This document shows positions 25,849 to 33,521 of a stretch of 42,463 bases of DNA, piece after piece (position 1 is the first letter of the stretch; each line of letters begins with the position of its first letter). The DNA is from UBA1563 sp041667115 (lineage in GTDB: Bacteria > Bacteroidota > Ignavibacteria > Ignavibacteriales > Ignavibacteriaceae), in the NCBI GenBank assembly GCA_041667115.1, contig JBAYFO010000029.1, forward strand, positions 1 to 42,463, written 5' to 3'. Both the position numbers and the translations under genes were made by a program. The notes beneath the pieces are model-generated. The model was not told the DNA's origin. It saw only the letters and a program-made list of their open reading frames with translations, and did not search any database.

Positions 25849-25862
25849 TCCGCTACGGCGGA
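25849..25862. repeat. Short palindrome TCCGC-TACG-GCGGA
   Basis: A 5-bp-stem palindrome just upstream of hflX. A related element, TCCGCC-AGA-GGCGGA, occurs at 39385-39399, so this may be a dispersed palindrome family. Confidence 0.5.
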
Positions 25863-25987
25863 CTAATTATAAAAAGTTTCTTTGAAAAAATAGAGAATCG
25901 GAGTGCTGTATCCAAAAGAAAGAATAATTTATTCGCTTTTTGAAAATGAGTATATTGCAACTGAAAAAAAATCACGAAGTGAAATAA

Positions 25988-26773
25988 ATGGAAAATACAT
26001 TTCCCGTTGCATTTGTAGGAAAAATCGGAAATAAAACACTCAATGTTTTGCAGGAAGTTGGAGAAATATCCAAACTCTTTTTCGGCATCATAAAAAGTTT
26101 TTCTAAGCTGGTGAAGAGTAGAAAACTTATTCTCTTTCAGATGGAACATATCGGGGTGAATTCACTTCCGCTAGTTTCAATCGTAGCTGTTTTCACCGGT
26201 GCGGTTGCAGCTTGGCAGGCGGCATATCAATTAAAAGGAATTGCTCCTCTTTCATTTCTTGGCGCTGCAACAAGCCGGGCAATTATTACCGAACTTGGTC
26301 CTGTACTAACAGGTATCATCATCGCTGGAAGAGTTGGAGCGTCAATAGCGGCTGAATTAGGAACGATGAAAGTTACCGAGCAAATTGATGCGCTTGAGAG
26401 TATGGCTATAAGTCCGGTGCGCTATTTGGCGATGCCCCGTTTTCTTGCTTCAATTATTATGATGCCGCTGATTGTTGTCTTTGCAAATTTTATAGCGGTC
26501 ATCGGCGCGTATTTTGTTTCAAATTTTTTTATGAATGTATCGGCGGCAGTTTTTTTCGGTTCGGTTAAAAGATATTTTTTAATATCGGATTTTATTTACG
26601 GGTTAGTAAAAACCATTTTTTTTGGTGGTGCAACAGCGTTGCTTGGCTGCCACATCGGATTACGGACGCAAGGTGGTGCCGAAGGAGTAGGGCTTTCTAC
26701 CATTCGCTCGTTTGTACTTTCTTCCGCTGCAATTCTTATTCTCGATTATGTGCTGTGGATGCTATTTGTGTAA
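25988..26773 (+). CDS. MlaE-family ABC transporter permease
   Basis: Integral membrane subunit of a Mla-type lipid transporter of the inner membrane. The 261-residue product has an N-terminal interface helix and about five TM segments, with the family signatures FTGAVAAWQAAYQL, ELGPVLTGIIIAGRVGASIAAELGTMKVTEQIDALESMAISPVRYLAMPR (coupling helix) and the C-terminal HIGLRTQGGAEGVGLSTIRSFV. In most genomes the MlaF ATPase and MlaD follow; here the next gene is a malic enzyme and the previous one hflX, so it is separated from its partners. The start ATG follows GAAGTGAAATAA. Confidence 0.93.
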   Translation: MENTFPVAFVGKIGNKTLNVLQEVGEISKLFFGIIKSFSKLVKSRKLILFQMEHIGVNSLPLVSIVAVFTGAVAAWQAAYQLKGIAPLSFLGAATSRAIITELGPVLTGIIIAGRVGASIAAELGTMKVTEQIDALESMAISPVRYLAMPRFLASIIMMPLIVVFANFIAVIGAYFVSNFFMNVSAAVFFGSVKRYFLISDFIYGLVKTIFFGGATALLGCHIGLRTQGGAEGVGLSTIRSFVLSSAAILILDYVLWMLFV

Positions 26774-26775
26774 AA

Positions 26776-26872
26776 GAAAGTTGAAAGTGAAAAGTAAAAA
26801 GTTGAAAGTGAAACTCTGTTCAACTTTAAACTATCGCTTTTCAACAAACAACTAACTACCAGCCACCAACAA
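26776..26872. repeat. Degenerate 7-bp-period array with inverted second half
   Basis: From 26776: GAAAGTT, GAAAGTG, AAAAGTA, AAAAGTT, GAAAGTG, AAACTCT; then GTTCAAC, TTTAAAC, TATCGCT, TTTCAAC, AAACAAC, TAACTAC, CAGCCAC. The second set is in the complementary sense (GTTGAA-type reversed). AAAGTTGAA (26798-26806) pairs with TTCAACTTT (26819-26827). It fills the mlaE-maeB gap. Confidence 0.78.
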
Positions 26873-26971
26873 ATTCTTTTCTTCCTTCAAAAAGAATTTT
26901 GTACTTTTAATCATATGAAAACAGAACTTTTATATGTTCACAATTCTAACAAAAATTTTTAAGGACTCACC

Positions 26972-29233
26972 ATGAAAATTACCAAACAAGATGCTCTTGA
27001 ATATCACAGTTCGGGTAGAAAAGGAAAGATAGAGGTTGTTTCCTCAAAGCCTTGCCAAACGCAGCGCGATCTTTCGTTGGCATACACCCCTGGCGTTGCA
27101 GACCCATGTCTGGAGATTGAAAAAAATCCGGAACTAGCGTACGAGTATACGGCGAAAGGAAATTTAGTAGCCGTTATTAGTAACGGTACAGCGGTTCTTG
27201 GCTTAGGGAACATCGGCGCTTTAGCCGGCAAACCCGTGATGGAAGGAAAAGGTGTTCTGTTTAAACGATTTGCTGATATCGATGTGTTTGATATAGAATT
27301 AGACACGTTGGACCCGAAAGAAGTAATTCGTACCGTGCAATTACTTGAACCAACTTTTGGCGGCATTAATCTGGAAGACATCAAAGCGCCGGAATGTTTT
27401 TACATCGAAGAGGAATTGAAAAGAACGATGAAGATCCCGGTCTTTCACGATGACCAGCATGGAACAGCAATCATAAGCGGAGCGGCTCTTCTTAATGCTT
27501 GTGAAATGGCGAAGAAGGATTTATCAAAAATTAAAATTACGTTTAACGGTGCCGGAGCTTCCGCAAATGCTTGCGCAAACCTCTATGTTAAACTTGGTGT
27601 AAAAAAAGAAAATATTACCATGTGCGATAGTAAAGGGGTGATTTATAAAGGTCGAAAAGAGGGAATGAACGAATTTAAAGAAGTTTATGCAAAAGAAACA
27701 AAAGCCAGAACGTTGGCGGAAGCAATGGTTGGAGTTGATGTTTTTGTAGGATTATCAGTTGCTGATTGCGTTACTCAAGAAATGGTACGTTCTATGGCAT
27801 CTGATCCAGTTGTCTTTGCTCTTGCTAATCCCAAACCGGAAATTAGTTATGAGGATGCAAAAGCTGCGCGTAAAGATGTTATTATCGCTACCGGAAGATC
27901 CGATTATCCCAATCAAGTAAATAATGTACTCGGATTCCCGTTTATTTTCCGCGGAGCTCTGGATGTTCGTGCAACAGGCATTAACGACGAAATGAAACTT
28001 GCCGCATCAAAGGCGTTAGCTGAATTAGCGAGAGAAGAAGTCCCGGATGTGGTTTTACGCGCTTACGGAGGTAGCCCGATTGAGTTTGGACGGGATTATA
28101 TTATTCCCAAGCCTTTTGATCCGCGTGTGCTAACCTATGTTGCCCCGGCTGTTGCAAAAGCAGCAATTGAAACAGGCGTTGCAAAAATGCCAATTACAAA
28201 CTGGGACGCATATAAAGATCAGCTCCGTGAACGTCAAGGCTTATCTAAAGAAATTATCCGCCGGACAATTGAAAAAGCGAAATCAAATCCACGAAGAATT
28301 GTATTTCCGGAAGGGAATCAAGTAAAGATTCTTAAAGCAGCTCAGATTTTAGTGGAAGAAAAAATCGCCAATCCGATTCTTCTAGGAAACAAAAAAGAAA
28401 TCAGTTCAATGATTGAAGAATATCATATTGACAGCACCGGATTCACGATTATTGATCCGACGAAATATGAAAAAAACGAAGTGTATGCGGAAGAATATTA
28501 TAAACTGCGCCAACGCCGCGGTATTTCAAAACTATCTGCCGAAAGAATGATAACATCAGGAAATTATTTCGGTGCGATGATGGTTCGTATGGGAGATGCC
28601 GACGGGATGATCTCCGGTTTGACCACTTCCTATCCTCATACAATTAAACCGGCTTTGGAAATTATTCATACTGCAGAAGGAGTACAAAGAGTTTCGGGTA
28701 TGTACATTGTCCTTGCTCAAAAACATGTCTATTTCTTTGCCGATACAACCGTAAATGTTGACCCGACTTCCGAAGAGTTAGTTGAAATTGCTTACCTTGC
28801 TGCAAAAACCGCCGAACGGTTTAATATGGTTCCGCAAATAGCAATGTTGTCGTTCAGTAATTTCGGTTCTGCCCCCTATCCCCAATCTAATAAGGTTAGA
28901 GCCGCAGTTGAGATGATGAAACAGAAGTATCCTGAATTTGTTGTGGATGGAGAAATGCAGGTTGATGCTGCCGTAGTTCAAGAAGAATTACACGAATATT
29001 TCCCTTTTTCGGATTTAAAAGGAAGAGCCAATGTGCTCATCTTCCCGAATCTGGATGCCGGAAATATAGCGTACAAACTTTTATGGAGAATCGGCGGAGC
29101 GGAAGTTATCGGACCGATTATTATGGGCTTAAGTAAACCTGTTCACGTTCTGCAAAAAGGGGCGGAGATTGAACACATTGTTGATATGGCTGCTATTGCA
29201 GTTGTTGAAGCAAATGAAAAAGTAGTTAAATAA
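26972..29233 (+). CDS. maeB: NADP-dependent malic enzyme with phosphotransacetylase-like domain
   Basis: Decarboxylates malate to pyruvate, linking the TCA cycle with gluconeogenesis and NADPH supply. The 753 residues are the standard MaeB size: malic enzyme N-terminal domain (SLAYTPGVADPCLEI, GNLVAVISNGTAVLGLGNIGALAGKPVMEGK, FHDDQHGTAII), NAD-binding domain (ITFNGAGASANACANL, FALANPKPEISYEDA, ATGRSDYPNQVNNVLGFPFIFRG) and, from about residue 430, a phosphate acetyl/butyryltransferase domain (RIVFPEGNQVKILKAA, GDADGMISGL, ADTTVNVDPTSEEL, LIFPNLDAGNIAYKL). The latter is usually regulatory (acetyl-CoA binding) and without transferase activity. Confidence 0.95.
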   Translation: MKITKQDALEYHSSGRKGKIEVVSSKPCQTQRDLSLAYTPGVADPCLEIEKNPELAYEYTAKGNLVAVISNGTAVLGLGNIGALAGKPVMEGKGVLFKRFADIDVFDIELDTLDPKEVIRTVQLLEPTFGGINLEDIKAPECFYIEEELKRTMKIPVFHDDQHGTAIISGAALLNACEMAKKDLSKIKITFNGAGASANACANLYVKLGVKKENITMCDSKGVIYKGRKEGMNEFKEVYAKETKARTLAEAMVGVDVFVGLSVADCVTQEMVRSMASDPVVFALANPKPEISYEDAKAARKDVIIATGRSDYPNQVNNVLGFPFIFRGALDVRATGINDEMKLAASKALAELAREEVPDVVLRAYGGSPIEFGRDYIIPKPFDPRVLTYVAPAVAKAAIETGVAKMPITNWDAYKDQLRERQGLSKEIIRRTIEKAKSNPRRIVFPEGNQVKILKAAQILVEEKIANPILLGNKKEISSMIEEYHIDSTGFTIIDPTKYEKNEVYAEEYYKLRQRRGISKLSAERMITSGNYFGAMMVRMGDADGMISGLTTSYPHTIKPALEIIHTAEGVQRVSGMYIVLAQKHVYFFADTTVNVDPTSEELVEIAYLAAKTAERFNMVPQIAMLSFSNFGSAPYPQSNKVRAAVEMMKQKYPEFVVDGEMQVDAAVVQEELHEYFPFSDLKGRANVLIFPNLDAGNIAYKLLWRIGGAEVIGPIIMGLSKPVHVLQKGAEIEHIVDMAAIAVVEANEKVVK

Positions 29234-29259
29234 TTCACGTTAAGAAAAAAGATTAACCG

Positions 29260-29293
29260 GTAGCATAGAGTATTATTCTATGCTACTTTTATT
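29260..29293 (+). terminator. Terminator after maeB
   Basis: GTAGCATAGA (29260-29269) and TCTATGCTAC (29277-29286) form a 10-bp stem with a 7-nt loop, followed by TTTTATTT. Confidence 0.88.
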
Positions 29294-29332
29294 TGGAGTA
29301 TTCTCTATTTGTTTGAAATAAGGGGGAGAAAA

Positions 29333-29362
29333 ACAAAAAGCCGCCGGCAGTTGCCAACGGCT
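29333..29362 (-). terminator. Terminator of the secreted propeller gene
   Basis: In minus orientation AGCCGTTGGCA pairs with TGCCGGCGGCT through two G-U pairs, then TTTTTG follows. It lies 27 nt after the stop of the type IX-secreted protein gene. Confidence 0.8.
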
Positions 29363-29388
29363 CTTTATCGGAGTCTGAGTGAAAGGAA

Positions 29389-32058
29389 TTATTTTAATAA
29401 GAGAAGTTTTTTTACTGAAATAAATTTTTCCGTTCTAATTTCATAGAAATAAATTCCCGAAGAAAGAGTACCCGCATTCCATGTGGCAGAATGATTTCCC
29501 GCTTCAAGTTTTTCGTTTATTAATGTTGCTACTCTTTCACCGAGTTGATTATAAATAGAAAGTGTTACTTTCGCTTCTTCAGAAATTGAAAAACTAATCG
29601 TCGTCGTTGGGTTAAAGGGATTTGGATAATTTTGCGCCAGACTATATCTAGTTGGTGTTCCAATTTCAACCTCAATTTCATCTGAATATTTAAAACTTCC
29701 GTCATTATCAATTTGTCTTAACCGATAGATATATTTTCCGGCAATATTATTGTCATCCGTAAAAAAATAATCCTTGGAAGAATTACTATTCCCATTGCCA
29801 TTAACAAAACCAATCTTCTCCCAATAGCCAACCGCTGATTGCCCATCGCCAACAGTTCTTTCTATTTCAAAACCGTAGTTATTCAATTCAGTTGCGGTAT
29901 TCCATTTCAATAAAACTTTATCACCATTAACATTCGCGGTAAATGAAGTTAATTCTACCGGAAGGCTACCGTTTTGTGTTTCCTGTCCATAAAGTCCCGT
30001 ACCGGTTCCAACTAAAAGTTCATCATAATAAAGAACATTGATCTGCGTGCCTGCGGGATAAGTGAATCCTGTAGTCCATGCGGAAGCCGATTTGTGCATA
30101 TAATAGATTTGATTGTCAACCGCGACGAAAATTGTATCAGCGCCGTAAGAACCCGCTCTGCCGTATTTCAAAAATCCCGGAGATGAGGTTGGGAATCCTG
30201 AAGTTGTTAATGTTGTCCAAAGATTTGTTCCGGTAGTATTTTTATAATAGACGATTGGATGGTTTGTAGTTGCATCAGTTCCGACTGCAAACACAGTATC
30301 ACCGGAAACAAATAAATCCATAATTGTTGCGGTGATTGGATACCCCACGGCAGTGTATGAACCGTCAAAATCATTTCTTACCGTCCAGGCGCTTCCGCTC
30401 CATTCTGCACGATACACACTGCGCGCTCTATCAGAGATTGCAAGAGAAGTATCGTAATTAACTCCAATATATGCAACCGGATTTGGTCCTTCATTTGAAA
30501 AAACGATATCGTAAATATCGGCATCATCATGTCCGGATGCGGCTCTTAGTAATTGTTGAGTCCATGTACCACCCGCATCAGTCGAGTAGAAAAATCCGCC
30601 TTGGGTAGCATCGTCAATAAAATAACCGGCGGTTACGAGGTTTTCGTTTGTCGGGCAAACCTCAATAGCTTCAACTCTTGCCATCGTAGAATAACTATAA
30701 GGAACGGTTTCCGCTGTGAAAATTTGAGTCCAATTTGTGCCTGAATTTGTTGTTTTATAAATTCTCAAATTTCCCACATAAGCGGTATCGTCTTTGTCGT
30801 TATTCATCTCAGCTGAATAGTAGGGAGAACCATCGGAAGTAGGAAACATAGCATTTGTCCAGGTGGGAGTAGTAGTAAAATCGGAAACCTTTCTAACGCC
30901 GGCTTTAGAAGCCAACCAACCCCAAATTTTATTAGAAGCCATATCAAAGTCATTTACTTGAACAGCTTCAACACCGTTATCAATTTCAAAAAGATTTGCC
31001 CCACCGTCTTTTGTGGCTCCAATTCCTTGATCGGTTGTAACGTAAATAATTTGATCGTTATTTGGATCAACGAATGCCGAACCGTCATTTGGATGAGTTT
31101 CTGAACTTACACTTCCAAAGTCAGTCCATGGATCAAATCCACTAGAAGTTGTAAACGTTGAATAAGTTTTAGCGAAACAAACTTTGTACGGTGATGTTGA
31201 TCCTGCAAAAGAAAAATTAGGACCCGCAACACCACTAACAGAAATTGATCCGCCAAGCCAATTAGCTCCATCGTCAGTTGAGTATTGAACATATTTATTT
31301 GTGTTATCACTTCCGCCCATAAATAAACTCCCGTCCGGACCGATTCCAAACGCATTCCAACTTGTTACAGAAGGTGAAAATAAGCCAAGTGTTAAAGGGC
31401 TAAACGAACTTGTTCCGCTTAATACGTTGTAATTATCATTTGATTTATAAATTGCAGGAGCTGCCGTTACTGTAGCGATATAAATTTTACTATTTGCCGG
31501 ATTAACTTTGATAGAAGGAGTTGCAAGAGTAATTCCAAGCGCAATTGTTCCGCTCGAAACCAAATTGCCGGAACCGTCTATTTGAGCATAATTAAAATTA
31601 TTGTCTTTTATATAAAAAATATAATCGCCGTAAATAATAAAATCAGAAACCGGAGCGCCTTCAACTAGAGTAACTGTACTTCCGGTAGATATAGTTTTGT
31701 ACAAGTTGTTGTTCAATGAAAAGAATAAATACCCTGAAGTTTGATGTGCGTAGATTTTAGAAATACCGCTTCCGTAATTGTCGTCATCCCCAAGTCCCGG
31801 CATTACCGTAAAGGTTCCAAAAGATTCTGAACCCGGCGTTGTTGTCACATCAGCATAAAAGACTGAGTTGGCGCTTTCGGTAGCAATATAAATGCGGCTT
31901 GTGTTTGCCCCGGTTGATACTACTGAGATGCCGTTTATTCTTCCGCCGTAAACATTGTTTACGCTTGGCGCAGATAATTGTCCGAAGAGATCCATATTAA
32001 AAAGAATAATGACTCCGATTAGAAGTATGGTATTCAAGTGTGCAAATAAATTTTTCAT
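29389..32058 (-). CDS. Secreted Asp-box propeller protein with type IX sorting tail
   Basis: A large secreted or cell-surface protein of 889 residues. Signal peptide at 1-26 (TILLIGVIILFNMDLFGQ). The body is a beta propeller with Asp-box-like repeats (STDDGANWLGG, TTNSGTNWTQIF, STDAGGTWTQQL), related to sialidase/BNR and YCF48 folds. Around residue 705 a fibronectin-III-like module begins (LPVELTSFTANVNGDKVLLKWNTATELNNYGFEIER), and the last 75 residues are a Por-type sorting domain with SLAQNYPNPFNPTTTISFSI ending in basic KKLLLLK. No catalytic residues are evident. SD AAGGAAAG precedes the ATG. Its promoter carries the dyad shared with two other promoters of the locus. Confidence 0.9.
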   Translation of the reverse strand: MKNLFAHLNTILLIGVIILFNMDLFGQLSAPSVNNVYGGRINGISVVSTGANTSRIYIATESANSVFYADVTTTPGSESFGTFTVMPGLGDDDNYGSGISKIYAHQTSGYLFFSLNNNLYKTISTGSTVTLVEGAPVSDFIIYGDYIFYIKDNNFNYAQIDGSGNLVSSGTIALGITLATPSIKVNPANSKIYIATVTAAPAIYKSNDNYNVLSGTSSFSPLTLGLFSPSVTSWNAFGIGPDGSLFMGGSDNTNKYVQYSTDDGANWLGGSISVSGVAGPNFSFAGSTSPYKVCFAKTYSTFTTSSGFDPWTDFGSVSSETHPNDGSAFVDPNNDQIIYVTTDQGIGATKDGGANLFEIDNGVEAVQVNDFDMASNKIWGWLASKAGVRKVSDFTTTPTWTNAMFPTSDGSPYYSAEMNNDKDDTAYVGNLRIYKTTNSGTNWTQIFTAETVPYSYSTMARVEAIEVCPTNENLVTAGYFIDDATQGGFFYSTDAGGTWTQQLLRAASGHDDADIYDIVFSNEGPNPVAYIGVNYDTSLAISDRARSVYRAEWSGSAWTVRNDFDGSYTAVGYPITATIMDLFVSGDTVFAVGTDATTNHPIVYYKNTTGTNLWTTLTTSGFPTSSPGFLKYGRAGSYGADTIFVAVDNQIYYMHKSASAWTTGFTYPAGTQINVLYYDELLVGTGTGLYGQETQNGSLPVELTSFTANVNGDKVLLKWNTATELNNYGFEIERTVGDGQSAVGYWEKIGFVNGNGNSNSSKDYFFTDDNNIAGKYIYRLRQIDNDGSFKYSDEIEVEIGTPTRYSLAQNYPNPFNPTTTISFSISEEAKVTLSIYNQLGERVATLINEKLEAGNHSATWNAGTLSSGIYFYEIRTEKFISVKKLLLLK

Positions 32059-32080
32059 TTTCTTTCCTTTTTTATTTTTC

Positions 32081-32161
32081 GTGTTGGAAAACTACAACGA
32101 ACAAAAAAGTTTGCTCTCACACGAAAGTGTTAAACTACTTTCGAGATTGAGATAGGTCACA
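32081..32161 (-). repeat. 81-bp direct repeat, copy A
   Basis: Aligns without gaps to 32695-32775, about 64 of 81 positions identical. It contains the promoter and operator of the secreted propeller gene, plus a conserved TGTGACCTATCTCAATC at its upstream end (minus strand). Confidence 0.85.
32087..32134 (-). promoter_or_regulatory. Promoter/operator A (secreted propeller gene)
   Basis: Minus strand: dyad AACACTTTCGTGTGA (core ACAC-N4-GTGT; plus-strand 32119-32130), exactly 19 nt, then TAGTTTTC (32094-32087) as the -7 element. If that element spans -11 to -4 the start is near 32083, giving a 24-nt leader with its SD, and the dyad centre lies at -41.5. The geometry is identical in promoters B and C. 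Confidence 0.75.
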
Positions 32162-32365
32162 TAGAGAGAGAAGTGTCTTTATCTCTTTAGAGATACAAAA
32201 GTTTTAGCGGCATAAAGAGGCGATTGCAGAATATATTCCGCACTCACTTTCCGTGCTATCACGATAGAGCTGATCTCATTCCTACGTGGTGGGAGAATTA
32301 AGAGAAGAGTTCCTTGGCAGTGGAGCGGAACTAGATTTTAATAGATTGTTCTTAAATGAAAGCGC
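32162..32365. other. Intergenic stretch downstream of the tiny-ORF pair
   Basis: No ORF with a convincing start. A 7-bp palindrome TATCTCT-TT-AGAGATA lies at 32180-32195, and CACTCACTTTCCGTG near 32250 is a possible degenerate relative of the operator. No T-rich terminator was found. Confidence 0.35.
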
Positions 32366-32449
32366 TTATCTTAATACTTCTTCTAACAGAACGAGAAGAA
32401 TAAACAATAAACCTGATATAATCAGTATTTCAATCTGACGGTGTTTCAT
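32366..32449 (-). CDS. Putative 27-residue single-TM peptide
   Basis: Tiny ORF with ATG at 32449 and an SD AGGA placed 8 nt upstream. The product starts MKHRQIE, has one hydrophobic helix ILIISGLLFILLVLL, then EEVLR. Basic start and acidic/basic end are typical of small membrane proteins such as KdpF-like or regulator-type peptides; no family match can be claimed. It follows the 43-47-residue ORF by about 86 nt and would share its promoter B. Coding is inferred from the SD and amino-acid composition alone. Confidence 0.45.
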   Translation of the reverse strand: MKHRQIEILIISGLLFILLVLLEEVLR

Positions 32450-32535
32450 GGTATAATTCCTAAATAATGAATTATCTTTATCATCCAGGCAACATATAGA
32501 TCAACTTTAAGACCCGACAGAAAATAAATTTTTGT

Positions 32536-32667
32536 TTATTGCCTGGACCTTGATGATTTCATTTCTTGCATTTTAAAGAAATAAATATGTGATATCTTCT
32601 GCCGAAAATTTTCCAGTTCAATCTGTTTTAGGATCTGTTGTTTTATAATCTCTACTATTTTCGGCAT
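32536..32667 (-). CDS. Putative 43-residue basic peptide
   Basis: Small ORF directly behind promoter B. ATG at 32667 gives 43 residues (47 from ATG at 32679, which lies too close to AAAAGGA for it to serve as SD). The product starts MPKIVEIIKQQILKQIELEN and is largely helical and amphipathic, ending in a basic stretch. No homologue recognised. It is supported by its place at the predicted transcription start and by the SD-like sequence shared with copy A; it could also be a non-coding leader. Confidence 0.35.
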   Translation of the reverse strand: MPKIVEIIKQQILKQIELENFRQKISHIYFFKMQEMKSSRSRQ

Positions 32668-32694
32668 GGGTAGTATCATTCCTTTTGTTTTTTT

Positions 32695-32775
32695 GTGTTG
32701 GAAAATTACAATGGTTAAAAAAGTTTACTTTCACACAAAAGTGTGAATTCATGTTTGGGATTGAGATAAGTCACA
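32695..32775 (-). repeat. 81-bp direct repeat, copy B
   Basis: Partner of 32081-32161; gap-free, about 79 percent identical. Conserved blocks are the initiation region (GTGTTGGAAAA on plus), the AAAAAAGTTT spacer, the dyad and GATTGAGATARGTCACA at the far end. Confidence 0.85.
32701..32748 (-). promoter_or_regulatory. Promoter/operator B (tiny ORFs)
   Basis: Minus strand: perfect 18-bp dyad TTCACACTTTTGTGTGAA (plus 32730-32747), then 19 nt and TAATTTTC (32708-32701). Predicted start near 32697. This is the most symmetrical of the three operators. It lies 40-90 nt beyond the stop of the response regulator gene and directs transcription away from it toward the tiny ORFs. Confidence 0.72.
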
Positions 32776-32815
32776 GAGTTAACGAATGATGAAAAGAAGG
32801 AAAGAAAGTTAACTG

Positions 32816-33448
32816 TTATTTATTATTCAAATATTTCAGTACTGCTTCTGTAGAAGAACGAACTTGCAATTTTTCATAAATATTTCGTAGATGGCTTCGT
32901 ACGGTCTCAACGCCAATAAAGAGTGAAGCAGCAATTTCTTTATATCGTTTTCCTTTTGCAAGATGTTCCAATATTTCCCATTCTCTTTCGGTAAGGGCTT
33001 CTTTCACTTCATTTTTTTTCGGAACGTTTGCAAAGGATTTTACCACCATTCTCGCAATCTGCATTGACATGGGCGAACCGCCTGCATGCGCTTCTTTTAT
33101 GGCTGCTAGGAGTTTTTCTTTTGTTGTTCGTTTTAATAAATAACCGATTGCTCCACTTGCTAACGCCTCAAAAACTTTTTCACTGTCTTCGTACATAGTG
33201 AGCATAACAATTTGCGAATGCTTGAGCTGCGGTTTTATTTTTTTAATGCATTCAATTCCTGATTCATCGGGCAAATTAATATCCATTAAAATTACATTCG
33301 GGGATAAATCCGGTAAAGTTTTAAGAGCTGTTGCAGTATCGGGACAAGTTCCAACGCAGACGAACTCATCGGTTGTGTTCAGCAATAACTCCAAGCTTTG
33401 AGAGACTTCGAGATTATCTTCAACAATTGCTACTGTAATTTTGCTCAT
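32816..33448 (-). CDS. NarL/FixJ-type response regulator
   Basis: Two-component transcription factor of 210 residues. Receiver domain with acidic pair Glu10-Asp11, phospho-acceptor Asp56 in VILMDINLPDESG, the Thr of VMLTMYED and Lys near GYLLKRT. C-terminal LuxR-type HTH: ALTEREWEILEHLAKGKRYKEIAASLFIGVETVRSHLRNIYEKLQV, with complete recognition helix. Its gene lies 60 nt after the propeller sensor kinase on the same strand, so they are cognate. It has its own promoter C, which carries the operator also seen at A and B, suggesting autoregulation. Confidence 0.94.
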   Translation of the reverse strand: MSKITVAIVEDNLEVSQSLELLLNTTDEFVCVGTCPDTATALKTLPDLSPNVILMDINLPDESGIECIKKIKPQLKHSQIVMLTMYEDSEKVFEALASGAIGYLLKRTTKEKLLAAIKEAHAGGSPMSMQIARMVVKSFANVPKKNEVKEALTEREWEILEHLAKGKRYKEIAASLFIGVETVRSHLRNIYEKLQVRSSTEAVLKYLNNK

Positions 33449-33473
33449 AGGATTAAACCGGTAAATGTTACAT

Positions 33474-33521
33474 CAAAAATACTTTTAGAACAGATTATTT
33501 CTCTAACACTAATGTGTGAAA
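33474..33521 (-). promoter_or_regulatory. Promoter/operator C (response regulator)
   Basis: Minus strand: TTCACACATTAGTGTTAGAG (plus 33501-33520), 19 nt, then TATTTTTG (33481-33474), an exact TAnnTTTG. Predicted start near 33470, about 22 nt before the regulator ATG. The dyad overlaps the TAG stop of the sensor kinase gene (33511-33509). Outside dyad and -7 element it shares no sequence with A or B, so the agreement is not mere duplication. Confidence 0.72.

Noticed and set aside
25853..26149. 98-residue minus-strand ORF across the start of the MlaE gene
   Set aside because: Overlaps a certain gene on the other strand and has no recognisable protein features.
32244..32266. Fourth operator copy (CACTCACTTTCCGTG)
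   Set aside because: Only partly fits ACAC-N4-GTGT and has no TAnnTTTS element at the right distance.
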